DNA of 64,000 bases from Aurantiochytrium sp. KH105 (lineage: Eukaryota > Sar > Bigyra > Thraustochytrida > Thraustochytriidae): NCBI GenBank assembly GCA_003116975.1, contig BGKB01000059.1, positions 186,001-250,000 on the forward strand. The letters run 5' to 3'. The translations under genes and the position numbers were made by a program. Positions within the stretch are counted from its first letter, which is position 1. Each line of letters opens with the position of its first letter. The notes beneath the pieces are model-generated. The model saw only the letters and a program-made list of their open reading frames with translations. It made no database searches and was not told the origin of the DNA. Shown here one piece after another: positions 33,701 to 40,015 of the stretch.

Positions 33701-36700
33701 AGCCGATCAAAGGATGGGAGGCCATCAATGCTAAAAGCCTGGCAGGTGTTGATAGCGGCTTCCCAGACCCAGACGACGCCGTGCACACGCGAAAAATAGT
33801 AGCCGTCGCGATGAGCAGCGGTTTTAGAGACTTGACTTTGGAGCGCTCGGGATTTTGCCATGTTGGGCCCTGGCCAGCCTTTGCGAAGCCAGAAATGACT
33901 GGCTGGATCCCCGGCCGATTCCTTTTCTCCCAAGCTGGGGAGGAGGGCCAAGGGGAAGATTCCACAGCGCGTCTGTCTTCCCGGGTCAGATGTTGCTGAA
34001 GCAGCTGTAGAGGCGTTGGCGCTTGCGTCGACTGCAACAAGGTCGTCGCCATTCGTGAAGATGCGCCAGGACGCGAGATGGTTGACGTTGGGAAAGTCAA
34101 CTGTCTCGGCAGGCACATTCACTCGCCACAGTTTCACAAGAGCCATGCCCTTGGCAGGATCAAAGGCTCGAATAATGACGGATGTTTTCTGCCGACTCGA
34201 ACGAGGCGTATTGCATTTGAGAGGCAAGAGCGGCGCTGCGCGCTCTACACAATAGATGAGTCTCCCGTCACTCGTGAGAGGCGGGAGCCCCCCGGCGCGT
34301 TGTGGCCACGTGACCGCTGACGAAACAGATCCCCCGGGCGTGGCGCGGTCTGGTGAGCGGAAGCGAGTGTCTTCCTTGGCATCATTCTTCTGCTCAGCCG
34401 TTTGGCGTGAAGCGTTTTTCTTTTTAGTCTTTGGTGAGTAGGCGCACTGGCGAGTCTCGGCTGCCGCTGCCGAGGTCTCGCCGTCAAAACGAGGCACTTG
34501 ATTGTGCTGTGCATCGTCGACTTCCTCGTATATTGACGTGTTGCAGTTTCCTTCTTCTTCGTCGTCGTCGTCCTCCTCCTCCTCATCTTCGTCGTCTTCG
34601 TCATCGCCCAAGCGAAGATCAAGCAGACTGGCGCCTGCGCTCCAAGCAACGGGCTGCCAGTTCGTCTCGGTAGGCGGACGAAAGCGCAGACGCCCGCGCC
34701 CAAGCGGGGCCTCTTCTTCGTTTTCCTTTAGAGACCCAAAACAGACATCAACGCAGGGTTCACTTGGATCTGAACCTTTGACAATAGGAGCATCTGTTTC
34801 ATACACTCCGCGCTCAAGGACAATGAGCGGTCGCGCGAATAGAATTGGGCCGTCAATGACGAAAGCGGTACCAAAGGGAAAGAGCCAGGACCCATTTTTG
34901 GAAAACATGATGCGCACCTTGCCTTCTGCAGCGGAGTCTGTGCTGTCAAGCACGCAGCCTATGACATCTCCCTCCTTGCATGTTTGCCCCCAGCTGCGCG
35001 AGGCTCCGTGTTCGTCCGTGACTGTAGCTCTGCTGACCTGCATTGTCCACGCTGCGCCGAGGGTGTCGTCGGCTTGATCGTTGAAGTAGGCAGGAGTTGC
35101 CCAGCCGATGGAGATGCTTCCAGCGCGTTGAATGGTGGCCTCAAAATACCAACATCCGCGTCCCGCGACCCACGAAGAGCCGCAACCGACCCAAGACGCT
35201 GCTGCGCTCAAAGGGCCATCTTGCTTCGACACTTCGAGACGGACCATGTCTGCGGCATTCTCAGATGTGACAGCGCGCGTTCGGAGGTGCTCGGCACCTC
35301 GCACGCCCACCACCTGTTCGTGAATCACTTCCTTGACGTCGGTGAGTCTGAAGCGGAGCGCGCTGGGAGAAGGCGTGGCCCAAGGCGTCAATGTCGTGGC
35401 ATCGAGTTGTTGCGCTTCCACCCACGCGCTGCCTCGGCGACGAAGGAGCACGAGAAGCCTGTTGTCTGCAAGCTCCGTGACCATGCCTAGCTGGGCGCCT
35501 TTCACTTGTATGTCCTGGGCCATCCCGGACCAGTCAAGAGGCTGGTGCGCGTATACGTGCCCTGCCACGGCTGCAGATGATCCGAGCCCGGCGCATCCAG
35601 CTCCCACGCGAGCAATGCCGCCAACTGAGTCGCCGCAAATGTACAGGAATCGTCCATCGTGAGAGACAGAAATGCTGTCTGCAAAAGAGCCTTTCATGGG
35701 AGCGCCCCTGCGACGCTGCGGCGCAGTGTATGCGGCAGCATTTTGCGCATGCTTTGCAGGAAAGGGATCCGCCGATCCGCTGACGCTCGAGTCTCCTGCC
35801 GCCGTGTGAGGAATGTTAACATCGGCCGAATCGGAGACGCGAACGAGACTATGCGGCGCAAACCAAATGCCAACGTCACCGCGCGGACCGCAAACCCGGA
35901 ACGGTTTGCTCGAACCATCATCAAAGCAGATGCGACCCACTTCACCTCTGCGTAGCGCTTCGCACGATTCTGCGCTCGAAGAAAGGCGGACGAGGTCACC
36001 GACAGCTAAATGGTCGGCAAAAAAGTCAGGTTCAGCACATTTTTTGGACTCTGGACGGATGTCATTATCAAAAGCATCTTCCGGAACACCACCATCGTCG
36101 CTTGCGCTGCCGTCGTAGCCCCGAACCGACCTCTGGGTATCTGCAGCAACGTGTTTGTTTGTGCTTCTCTGCTCTACGTCTGCAGACGTGCCCGACGAAA
36201 AGGTTTTCCAGCGAATATGGGCAGTAAAGCGTGGCGAGCTGGTGTCATCGCCGAGCCAGGCCGGAGCCTTTGCCTGACGATGGTCGGCCATGTCCAGCGG
36301 GCAATACAGGACTGCTGCGCACAGCCGACGCAGCATGTCATTGAGGACATCGTCGAATGACTCGAGGGCGTCATCGGAGCGAAACATGATGCGTCGCAGC
36401 GTCGCGACCACACTGTCGAGAGCGCCGCGCTGAAGCGAGAGAGCGAGGAGAAAGAGATCGACAGCATCACGGCTGGATGAAGCGCTCTGCGCGTCGTCGA
36501 GGTCGACGCGCTCTCCCAATCTACAGAGAGTTTCGCCAAGGGCTTCAAAGGTCTCGTGTTCCCAAGGAGCCATATCAGAGAGAATACCAAGAGGCATCTT
36601 GGCAAAGAGTTCCATGAGGTGCGAGCAAGTCGTGGCGATGAGACTTTGCGCGGCTTCGGGTGTGGCCGTTGAGAATGCGTGTTCGAGTGTGCTCATTTGC

Positions 36701-37608
36701 ATCTCCATGATGGCCATAAAGGTGAAAGCGCTCGAGGGCATTGCCTTTTCACGACTTAGAGTGACCTTGCTTGATGCCATGTGCGAACCGGGCGAGACGC
36801 TTGGCTGCAGGCTCGCAATGAGCTCGTCGAGGCGGTCCTCACTTTCAGTCAGGTCCACCAGGTTCTCCGCAAAAGCAGCATCGCTTTCGCACTCTGCGGA
36901 ATATTCGCTGCGCACGAGATACATGGCAACTTCGCGCTTCGACCGTCCGTGCAAAGATGCTTCTTCCGAGGTCGGGTTTAAAGAGGACGGGGAAGCGAAT
37001 GTGGGCGAGGAGGAGGCGTAAGCCGTTTTCAGAACTGTAAGCGAGGCCTGCATTGCATTTGTAAGGATAAGTCTCGCCACATTGGCCGGACTCGGTCGAG
37101 CATGGTCGGAGAGTCTGAGCTCGGGAATTTCGTTCACGATGGTGTTGTGCGAGTTCAAGCCCGCCTCGTCGGCCAAGAGGACATCAGAGAGCGCAGCCTT
37201 GCGAGCCACATCGAGCGCATTGGTCTGGGAAGACTGTATCGAAGCTTCTTCCGTTGCCCCCGGGGGAACGTTGACGCCCTTGCGCGCACGGCCGTTCGGA
37301 TTGTTTTCCTTGTTTTCCGTTGGGTCTTCGGTCGCTGAGACAAAGGTTTGTCGTTCTCCATAACCCTGTGTTTGAAAATTGGCTTCGCAGGCGTGAGTTT
37401 TGCACGTGTGGCCTGCCCAGTCCTCTGGGTCCATTATGCCGAGCACTGCGTCGTCAAGATAGGGCGGAAGCGAGCCCTCTACAAGGCTTCGCATGAATTC
37501 TAGAGCGACTTCATTACTCGTCGTCGAGCTACTGCGTGCATTTTCTTGTAGCGCGTCTTCTTTGCGTAGGGGAACCGCAGTGTTCTTGGCGGCCTTTGTG
37601 GGCTCCAT
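15727..37608 (-). CDS. Giant HECT-type E3 ubiquitin-protein ligase (7,293 aa)
   Basis: One unbroken ORF of 21.9 kb. Domains read by eye: an MIB/KOW-like beta segment (about residues 533-595); SPRY 1 (about 787-973) and an acidic run (about 1000-1016); a CUB-like beta domain (about 1773-1927); a concanavalin/LamG-like segment (about 2890-3046) followed by a KOW-like one; an APC10/DOC-type domain (about 3594-3740); SPRY 2 (about 3913-4097); a Gly-rich linker (about 4345-4387); two Tudor-like repeats (about 4508-4623, YTGVIAAIQPDGTYKIHYDDGD type); a PDZ-like GDELIAVED motif; a Cys-rich, probably zinc-binding cluster (about 5793-5886); an MIB-like segment; SPRY 3 (about 6177-6373); and HECT (about 6740-7093). 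The catalytic Cys is residue 7069, in LPYAHTCYFTIDLPAYSS. HECT ligases take ubiquitin from an E2 onto this Cys and pass it to substrate. A tail of about 224 residues follows the Cys, with poly-Asp and poly-Pro runs; in most HECT proteins the chain ends about 35 residues after the Cys. The APC10/DOC, SPRY and MIB-like set recalls HERC and HECTD family giants, but I see no RCC1 repeats. The ORF extends 8 codons further only through a GTG; the first ATG is at 37608. Confidence 0.93.
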   Translation of the reverse strand: MEPTKAAKNTAVPLRKEDALQENARSSSTTSNEVALEFMRSLVEGSLPPYLDDAVLGIMDPEDWAGHTCKTHACEANFQTQGYGERQTFVSATEDPTENKENNPNGRARKGVNVPPGATEEASIQSSQTNALDVARKAALSDVLLADEAGLNSHNTIVNEIPELRLSDHARPSPANVARLILTNAMQASLTVLKTAYASSSPTFASPSSLNPTSEEASLHGRSKREVAMYLVRSEYSAECESDAAFAENLVDLTESEDRLDELIASLQPSVSPGSHMASSKVTLSREKAMPSSAFTFMAIMEMQMSTLEHAFSTATPEAAQSLIATTCSHLMELFAKMPLGILSDMAPWEHETFEALGETLCRLGERVDLDDAQSASSSRDAVDLFLLALSLQRGALDSVVATLRRIMFRSDDALESFDDVLNDMLRRLCAAVLYCPLDMADHRQAKAPAWLGDDTSSPRFTAHIRWKTFSSGTSADVEQRSTNKHVAADTQRSVRGYDGSASDDGGVPEDAFDNDIRPESKKCAEPDFFADHLAVGDLVRLSSSAESCEALRRGEVGRICFDDGSSKPFRVCGPRGDVGIWFAPHSLVRVSDSADVNIPHTAAGDSSVSGSADPFPAKHAQNAAAYTAPQRRRGAPMKGSFADSISVSHDGRFLYICGDSVGGIARVGAGCAGLGSSAAVAGHVYAHQPLDWSGMAQDIQVKGAQLGMVTELADNRLLVLLRRRGSAWVEAQQLDATTLTPWATPSPSALRFRLTDVKEVIHEQVVGVRGAEHLRTRAVTSENAADMVRLEVSKQDGPLSAAASWVGCGSSWVAGRGCWYFEATIQRAGSISIGWATPAYFNDQADDTLGAAWTMQVSRATVTDEHGASRSWGQTCKEGDVIGCVLDSTDSAAEGKVRIMFSKNGSWLFPFGTAFVIDGPILFARPLIVLERGVYETDAPIVKGSDPSEPCVDVCFGSLKENEEEAPLGRGRLRFRPPTETNWQPVAWSAGASLLDLRLGDDEDDEDEEEEDDDDEEEGNCNTSIYEEVDDAQHNQVPRFDGETSAAAAETRQCAYSPKTKKKNASRQTAEQKNDAKEDTRFRSPDRATPGGSVSSAVTWPQRAGGLPPLTSDGRLIYCVERAAPLLPLKCNTPRSSRQKTSVIIRAFDPAKGMALVKLWRVNVPAETVDFPNVNHLASWRIFTNGDDLVAVDASANASTAASATSDPGRQTRCGIFPLALLPSLGEKESAGDPASHFWLRKGWPGPNMAKSRALQSQVSKTAAHRDGYYFSRVHGVVWVWEAAINTCQAFSIDGLPSFDRLAWQVSPVKDRLSRREMCVQALSGIARLGAPFAVRAQNKSILEAVMDDCKKANRDQDLVSAEDSLVKELVPSATEAFSIALEGKAFPQLIEMLQTFMIDFNTDDDKGAVSRAGVRACLRIISTTSWAARGHAGEAIDTGMCEALLKVILALVQADPSFKGMSEVQELAADTLAHTLKLVLPGNTAQASFVQHELANINVAALRGKPALSRALCIVVQSLTANLMLLPFEKQLGEAASVLPRILTVVEKVSFDRLDALRAVTARSGPWPKALENDPLGHLCDAGCGLLVSILSSGLCDASTAVMPSSLVQIVDIFSVVLEKCSAILSASCEAAAHLHAAKSTNFDADVTTRFALLDKLVQHSLVGRVFPVVCGWLEFLCRSNFTRTATASALLSADHLLGSLTAFVGLVVQFSSVLASEGATTLSTMHTSSSAAAAVVNKKRNLRAEMQRRGSTIVTAAAIAAQQTSMASQKPWTYAWSKTYTKTLEYDSEGGGAGARDSFERRWEINVPGADSLYIYFDERTNMYEGVHYIRFLRIPDGGEAKDAFQGTGLEECPASMRFGEERYSGSCSLSDPASYPGIYGHPPLHIPASRCVVTFTEGSEMHWAYKFRVVARISEVRTVVVRPWIDHLAGMARDLVSAIINTMVGSNALLSAVEMHNLRWVQNPILSGGLADATTALNNTATTANAASLAAVGVSSVHSSPSARKSDLPPMAPRKSTADTNKSLPSKQIESKQASAPSEASSVTRENDTNPGTELWKRRGANGRSNAQGPTLSGPAGTTTKPSLRPRGRTQSNSRLRLYSMSDDDRTRATSMLLEMIAPEFPPPNLGGALFQCLRSQRVPLDQGFFTHRAAAALGAALIRVNGLEREALRLAKGKLSAPPQGTGDLPSARLLKVWSAAQYIRRWADQLVVNGQVQHHVEASLPEGSPLRARLLEKIARAGEQEDPEEPLYESICEIVAERARFLIVDVAPPTSRVFSQRSAKRDAARARWHRLRRHYCPKTQRMLQDQKRWDVLLGALRALSSLRSFVDQHRSAAQKMAIPLTRTRSSTLTRPGSQESDLGRDRVGSRDRTFSRDRSLSRDTLDAPPAPDGDGFGRIPPLRLNRAGSNHFAGAESPMNTPPHLLSARSASSSTSTTSAKSGHFNFHAPARRRERLSGGIRRGSIIEADGDVDILAQEHDQSLSESVNMFLQAAVPIDGETLRVVLASRNERALMRTAGFDFINNLTALARTELRHREGRRLFDTVLSSTARALRGMGISHHLDLDSGRRILAAARSDKKEDVAVIATEAALLMASPNLSLREAKSTATSAAFAAADKSAAEEKNAAHAQDGNVRFGTSPQDMQAFPSDMALVATTPGGPSESHFMTDLPGCSLGLREGVARSFLAFLRSVGALLHLGLRQQTSVAQALRGERKVENDVELTPWHRRNLQALLTQILGQIQQYLHVISLDYVEADFDLVAESDVVAGLRAVLFHDFKSNYDAELVRSIAGKCFELLLRRCVCETGQEAEESTRFTSGSSLQQSLLDVLVALLESSMANTSLGVGCSRVETGLPNNKRELQDEIEVDEKASGEHSCAENPANLAYVLGTEEFSFIADHVSLEARESSIRFQVCVSKPRAGDFQPGRIFSLGNPQVEVDAIGVSTSHYIAGPPSAGSSGDDMARFSHLEVGMDAEQRLTVSIGDLSGVNLCLVSDFALPDDVECEVGIIIRDHNSLELHLVSTDAKGAIARDQGNEQECIYTVEVFDDVLSEVGKLPADLRHEKLLVPDLSTGDYVRILRGPFAGHVGFVLGAKYQVACVCVNLRRLHQDADADADADEDPDLQLSFFPMAVTISALLQVPYDSRSLHRGLSASAQHVILASGVDKSNSETEKLAARILPGLGLSDEEIQQGMALLRKGSGSKASVRINTRHALAMQAPLYIGGCPDWGMGSRRHVARGVVVSNLAFANAAVDIPSSSRKIEPTSTTKISMADAHLPTAAEGGLVLSFPLSLLVDWEDVDQVADADHDDADADAAEDSVTGQGQNFADLIAALQFIDGRKEPLLDITLNEQVTVRALEVLSLAYAACASPVGRARLTAPYAVTLLLRACITDTSTLSLQIASGRVLAALLVEVPPMAASKYALPLAKEFGNWRLGREGPEGNVLVSLIMRKIGEALHVAGGRSGLQRTGFEARAMAMQLVELIHSLCSVDAWAQTVATWITGALDRYADHPSCAHSAELVEAMGALAVLGGVFESPRTGGRAVAASSNGLMSRNEVVVLGKVPQSNANASGAQTRRKPKTRRRTQRPLDITARMKIQVSTGHPTGSVGHAQYLLDASPNYWESDGYTPHWVQMVCPSGFMLHTISIFTNDAFENYSPEKIEIRLGPTPESLRTIRVLKLQQATRWVDLVHESDVRKSDRVFRLEITSNHAGGCDSRIQQLRVLARHHVTESSPTLDTLDQQFHVRPIYGSDSLNSSEEVATVAEAKAASSQDDHGSVSQSGDGTASASGGMRVPTGAFSSSSPNDDATLIHAEKLGNLEPIPLCPPTTLLSALHGDLVHALKRILASAPLNLVHADVRARAAKAVSILLDNQALVEHLGDALMEQLLQETRARTHVQEMSREPVRWALSDVIAQRLRLFPEESENVQGSASITFAAAGKQHRAVAVGMSPMVTGKHSWEVVLDEDVKDDETAMFGITTLAHLGSEFGQRDTGSAVENLLKPSTDFWLLQAYNGHRIHEGASVQWEGAQETRVHPGDVIKFFLDMDMGTLSVAVNDKPLTRVFYGIDKRATWGVYPCVAAYGNRADVKMTMQHMCTTASGPAKRGAAVPQRHIFRHGTDANLEVRAARIAELLFEGVSKVQSFSAASPASGIRSPGSSWTERMTESVGEAEEVLDVSSFDAERMLSMDRAEGFEDGDDIGESTERERSSSTRDALASSAGLQSSGLSASQQMIQKINVLYEVMDSSAAEDASQPSPLSQDSARRDSEVQMLAMAILSDPRYISSGGWLGAIGREVFETLYDRYCRRALEKMVVDWTLCTNRSIPQYLLQGPALQRTINLAFRSSVGSGGGGGFGNGSGGGTGNAGGSGGGGSGGGGGSGGSGSGGGESYEGRAVDAIASWASGSDEARVKESLLESCITVFVAVGHQLSLGAQIHRERMRQEKAAREAEDRDAATALAQVREAREARRAAAGGSAQGGDGPRSRRDSTTSSSSGGRSVQSSTQSTNAVLQVGDVVKARFRGGANWYTGVIAAIQPDGTYKIHYDDGDKESQVPRNRIMPLSTTEDTNGSRRASGPAFALGERVEGRFRRGARWYQGRIARVYDSGHFDILYDDGDFDRRLEGSYVRHLAGSSSSGAATPAGGADSSHAGPNQEESQVPDASTTPAADDMLDEQPGQYILIADRYRGDIPQSGKADSAQVSIINSPATADGYIRTIKLRLAEPPAGGKGSWEVLVFERAGDTSTFFVVAGTASQPTCGTIHFDPNTQEIQTVPVDGKVFISQGQYLGVINRRGRLNVAYTPGKKKIEESWALKPVEVFYLMPKSVPDPFESGPHRTRLWHGRAGWCATMQVVDAPEREGRSRYLRQSAEDVFAMKTESGMRVQEALRQACWLLTVLLRENIVPAMQVLRSPSFLRALRRVCDYGIFCIDGDSGKLDEITSPIYEAWLPVVDVVSLLCSCAAATTGGGFANQSLPRTKAEALVLLQAVLETKVNEMNEARQRRLRDLVKTKALLTSSNAADATAGTTTSASMAPSSGAGTEAAGGVTPSRDNAETMSSAQPSTAQARNSGNTEAAVTRGPARGAESVWQFGVESSRAWPGDASADPTAAGGASTPATSRASSSLLVGSANYRASASRRRRMAGAELGGAPDSATGMPGSIPFIGQSPDPTLGLGLTPPRPGGRGGEGPESLLTPGAASPTEAVASVSNNEDDGGVVSGPRGADGLLRLEHDEKGTVAGIRFQRLLKCLVSVDDLSRKDGLDGESLLIDSPRRALKEDASWEDFTVQIRAQRASIPPVLSFELFNGRLCVSSIRAQPTTSEAGEEVDGAEKENIKVLSKDVAVGDELIAVEDHFLASLDPNTRCELTAIGMSGPLGVPVDADGNVQGGDPFGDASLQGQLGDTTVPVFSKPYMYNGVRFPPLDADPLSISPTKGFGAGRSLGTGLDARGSPGSPGGRVSESILAMNEICLTFRRRRGDFTLSQKRLLGKGISYHGVRESIESIVGQSAESSAIVSGSGSLDNAEWLDSLVTATELLKAFACQMLPPERFLKDQFVRWCQHVKGDRLESTHPVFRDAANFVHSPRLPFGQNKANQHSGVIPSQSKRLLSRQRTHSRVSEDDLASMDGADSRASSQRLESSMGKPPTMAASSSSLSKLAAATAAVSGAELTGAEGSGQTSRLTIPGATALMLRWDPRSCLDAGNTKAAIVVHVDGREFRGANGMPPNLSVISGSTVAISVETQGKSLMSQGTHRHSASTTSLSSVDSAGSTVRKDVAVAALRNRAGAYVWLGTRKHFRAKFYCGRSWSEIVGWTSSHGMCGPDGGSQCPDCAIFFARNMAGLPMLAGPAREAQGRRVRLKDILYCDKCSKPPVPCEDCRRFLAVMSRTNRLTSIPWRERASFASDEAYVDFLRGVIVPGMPLRIALNTSGLPPSVRPGSLVEVQVVRASGRAIVRSQGRSQASFKQDLDIPLQHLELVSVLEIGGQDLRTLGREDAGARVGAYQGGGGLRRSRNSLSRESSSLLAGLSSSLWPPDLAPSTGDADAVRASGQMLDDDDSDEEDIDGLFATGDNSSRGGTRAGQAPFLESSDFMSPNEYARYMSRNCRVHDKVRCSQRYESVSAGDVGEVIRIDDGDDLPCQVMWEQLGTQYWLPWECLSLNLHPPSRRRGAISGREGPSGLSRRELDDRASRSHGSSHRSKVHFGAKGDEVSIGFAPQTPGAGVEVFNNNRSIARVSRSSKCGTQRLNYETDETTGCMNVCFRIDDISGKKLMIGVIAPEGFGGDRNELEAITPLSKPGAWALKRTGELFANGVRMRGETRGQKLEAGDIVTVSLDTPNSTVTFLQNGRVLGTICGLPSRVIPAVSLSTNYQRVSIQRVELGENVQLSPISNWGYKVRVTPAFDPSSIHGANADLDASTDGAEGVDGGAGDETGPLAKGAMDEQYQAYLARQRGWTRRQDEALVAYVNTAVADSNTDLAQLLEFSWDELYSIAPLDIREVSSMSTGGDADDLPSVAETASFEASLEAGESAYEDAPPIPMAPLLRRGARLSLTDTGAALSATSLRQQALSSTLAAPSVATSSRGKRKKQSKRGEPKKRPVSTELIALVRERASVLSDLRSGASATGAESDTGSGEMVHVGDGLRLERSALHAILLDIAQRFDLVRSLNKAVHEALGLLDLSAWRDATSTAAYLSECCGILFEKFKGPLWLDAVSSTKAEDIHKFDVVLDFGKAMSKRHLADVHGRHTVFAQAFRAIHPMPAKTLRAHGKLYKCVMRGMASHDDGGPYRQSFSEYCKELQTLPGVGLLLPCSNRANEIRVNRDRWLPNPAAISPVQISMFEFLGKLMGIAIRNRELLDLRLPSLVWKPLVNQVPSVEDLRAVDILTVTNTDPRCPDPGAFLEQQPMYYTAIALDGREVELVPNGRLLQVTPENYADWAHRVLDYKVHEFDLQVEAIRRGLATIVPQRLLMLFRWEELELMVCGRPRIDIELLKRMTVYSDCAETDAHIQAFWTVLDEFSDEQRSDYLKFVWGRARLPLDRESWDQPHKVSSFHPPRSAYGRPEMSPDDMLPYAHTCYFTIDLPAYSSKEVMRRKLLYAVQCTEIDGDQTTTGRMSMRLGFEIDDDDDDDDAAEDSYGQDVYDDVEDAAAGHADDALPPSPPPPPPPPPPPETDFAQLGVHDLTPSPDDGQFRPLPLDTIAETLSGSARRRVTPLGGFDVDGGLGGQGLEDVHSGDALLLQRRQLRQSLARASAQHPARPFSLTQLISGAANVDDEDPFGEYIDPEGDIQRVDSSSNLRRL
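24440..24580. repeat. Gly-rich codon repeat inside the HECT gene
   Basis: GCC/CGC-type trinucleotide repeats encode a Gly/Ser linker (GGGGSGGGGGSGGSGSGGG on the minus strand), about residues 4345-4387 of the ligase. The frame stays open. It marks a flexible linker between the SPRY 2 region and the Tudor-like repeats, and a likely site of length variation. Confidence 0.85.
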
Positions 37609-38699
37609 TGGATCGCTGCCGGTTCGAGGCACGGGGCCCGAGGCTCGACTCGTTGTGAGTTGAAGACGAGCACACGGATGCGAGCTTCAGTCCCTCAGAC
37701 TTTCCCGGCTGCACAGGCCTAAACTGGTGCTGTCTGCGCGAGCTCTCGAGAGATCTACGAGGGGTGGCCTCCTACGCGCTCGCGCACGCGGTGTTCCCGG
37801 GGCTGCCCAGGCCTCTGTCGCTCTGGTTGTCGAGTTGTTGCTGTTGTTCTTCTTCTTCTTGGTGTTTTTGTTGAGAGCTTTGCACCAAGTGCGCCCGGGC
37901 CAGGTCGCGAACCAGCCGCAGACGGCGCTCGCCGAGGTCGCACCGCGCGACGCGGCGCAGGGACCCGCGGCGCGCGACCACCGCGTGCCTGCAGGCGTGA
38001 CGCCCACGCGCCAGCCTCTCGCGAAAAGTCGAGCGGACGCGCGAAGGACGACCGCTAAAAAGGCGGTTTGCGAGTAGCGAAGATCATCAAAAAAAATTAT
38101 CCCATTGATGGCATAGTATGAATGGGGAGCGATAAAAGAGGTCTAACGCTCCGTTGGAGGCCGCCCAGCCAAGCCGCCGTCGCGAAGCCTACTCTCCGAC
38201 GCTGATGTGATTGCAGCCAGAAATGGCTTGCCATTGGGAGAGAAAACAAAGAGCTATGGAGAGAGATGATGTCAAGACGCGGGAGTATGGTTTTTCAATG
38301 TATTTGCAAGCTTGGACGGTTGAGACGGAGATGAGCACACTAAAAAAAAAATGAATGTGGAGCTTTGATAGTCCATTTTTGTTTTTGGAGAGCCCCGAGC
38401 TCATAAATGTGGACGCGAGGAGTGACGGCGTGGATCTCGGCAAGTCGCTTTGCTTTCACACGCTCAAGCTACATATTGCGCTAGTGCAAGCAACAGGTGA
38501 GCCAAAACAAAGAGAAAGAAGTAAACACATGCTCGGTTGGCAAGAGAGTTGTCTTTCATTGTCTGCTCCTTTCGAAAACAAGACGATGCGAGAGACAGTC
38601 GAAGTCCCGAAGTCGCCACTCTGAAAAAAAGAGTTCAAGTACGATCAAGGTCTTGCTTGTTCTTGTTCTTGTTCTTTTTCTTTCCTTCGATCAGAAGGA

Positions 38700-38870
38700 T
38701 TTTGAGAGACAAGCGAGAGAATTTTTTTTCCTGATTTCTTACAAAGCTCTGTAAGAAACCCAAGTCAACAAAAATCGATTGAAAAAAATTGCCGGATGTG
38801 AAGCCAGGCCAAGAGAGAGGTTTCCTTCCCTGATTCTTATAAAAGCCTGCAAGAGTCTCATACACCAAGT
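38700..38870. repeat. Imperfect ~100-bp direct duplication
   Basis: 'gagagaatttttttt cctgatttcttacaaagc' (about 38718) and 'gagagaggtttccttccctgattcttataaaagc' (about 38812) begin two diverged copies about 100 bp apart. The second contains a TATAAAA. Their function is unknown. Confidence 0.45.
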
Positions 38871-39802
38871 TCAAGTCCAACACTACCTCGGTAGCTCAGG
38901 GGGTAGCGATCCACAGCTTCTCGGATCGTTCGCTCCCAAGACCATTCGGAAAGAAACGAAAAGCTCGCACGCATCCAACAGCAAACCGTGGGTCTACTTC
39001 TGGAGAAAAGGTCAGTCTGGCAGCTGATTGGCGCACTTGCAGCTGCTAGGCGACATAATTTGCAAAGTGATTGCCGTCCGTCTTGCCGCTGAAGCACGGG
39101 CCAAGGCACGCACCCTCCTCCACATTAACGCTCTCTGGCTGGCGTCTGCTCTTTGGCTGGCCAGCTAGCCAGCCAGCTCCGTGCCAATGAACCCGTCAAT
39201 CGCCGTGGAACCTACCACGCCGCGCCGTTCTCTATTCCGCCGCGATCACACGTACACCGTCAGCCTCGTCTGCGCGCGATGCGTGTCGCACGCTGGACGC
39301 AGCCGGCGCTGGACGCTGCCGCTGACCTGCTGCAGCTGTCTCCGCATCCGGCGCCGAACCGCCGCTTGCATGAGTGTCAACCTCCCGCGTCTTCACGTCC
39401 GTCCCGGCCCTTCCTCCGCTGCTCTCCGCCCTCGCGGAAACGCGCGCGCGCTCCGGCGTCCCCGCGCTGCCTCTCCGCGCCGCTCTGCCGCGCCCGCTGC
39501 AATGCGGCTCTGCTCCTCGCCGCTCTCGCGCGCCGTGTCCGCGTTCTGCCGCGCCGTCTCCGGCTCGGGTAAGTGGCACAAATGTGCGGCGCCGCGCCTC
39601 CGGGCTGCGACGCTTGTGGTGTTTGGAGGCGAGGAGGAAGAACTCTTGCCACTCACTGAGCTTCGCGCGGCTGAAGCAGAAGAAGTCGAAGAAGTCGAAG
39701 GAGAAGAAGACGAAGAAGGAGCCTCGGAAGCAGACCCGAAAGGACGAGCCGACCGTCGACCCACCCATCCGACCCGCCGACCATCGCGCTCGCGATCTTC
39801 TG

Positions 39803-39847
39803 CTCGCTCACTCGCTCGCTCGCTCGCTCGCTCGCTCGCTCGCTCGC
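39803..39847. repeat. CTCG tetranucleotide microsatellite
   Basis: About ten CTCG units lie about 170 bp upstream of the SYLF gene ATG at 40016, followed by CTGT/CCTG-rich sequence (about 39972-40003). Confidence 0.9.
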
Positions 39848-40015
39848 CCTCGCGCTTGCACTCGCGCTCGTTAGATCGTTCGACCGCAAAAGTCATATCC
39901 ATTTGCGGCGGCGCGGGACGCGGAGAGACTTCGCTTGCGCTCGCGCTCGGGATCGAGCTTAATTCCTCGCGTGGCTGTCTGGCTGTCTGCCTGCCTGCCT
40001 GCCGGCGCTCGAACG

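Larger units (their letters stand above)
37609..40015. other. Divergent intergenic region (HECT gene / SYLF gene)
   Basis: About 2.4 kb between two divergent genes. The half near the HECT gene is GC-rich; the middle (38070-38900) is AT-richer, with poly-A and poly-T runs. It contains a small hairpin (accgc/gcggt, about 38051-38067), an imperfect duplication at about 38700-38870, a TATAAAA at about 38838, an inverted repeat built on GGCTGGC/GCCAGCC (about 39152-39175) and a CTCG microsatellite before the SYLF gene. The open frames have no protein-like composition. Confidence 0.55.

Noticed and set aside
15727-37608. Many antisense and shifted ORFs of 60-300 codons inside the giant HECT gene
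   Set aside because: They are expected shadows of a long, GC-rich coding frame; none has recognisable domains.
37687-38007. 106-codon minus-strand ORF upstream of the HECT gene
   Set aside because: Low-complexity Arg/Ala/Ser composition with an Asn/Lys run from an AAG/TTG repeat. It is more likely promoter or leader sequence.
38882-38945. tRNA-like stretch with an A-box-like 'tagctcagggggtag'
   Set aside because: The acceptor ends do not pair and the T-arm stem does not form, so it is not a tRNA by inspection.
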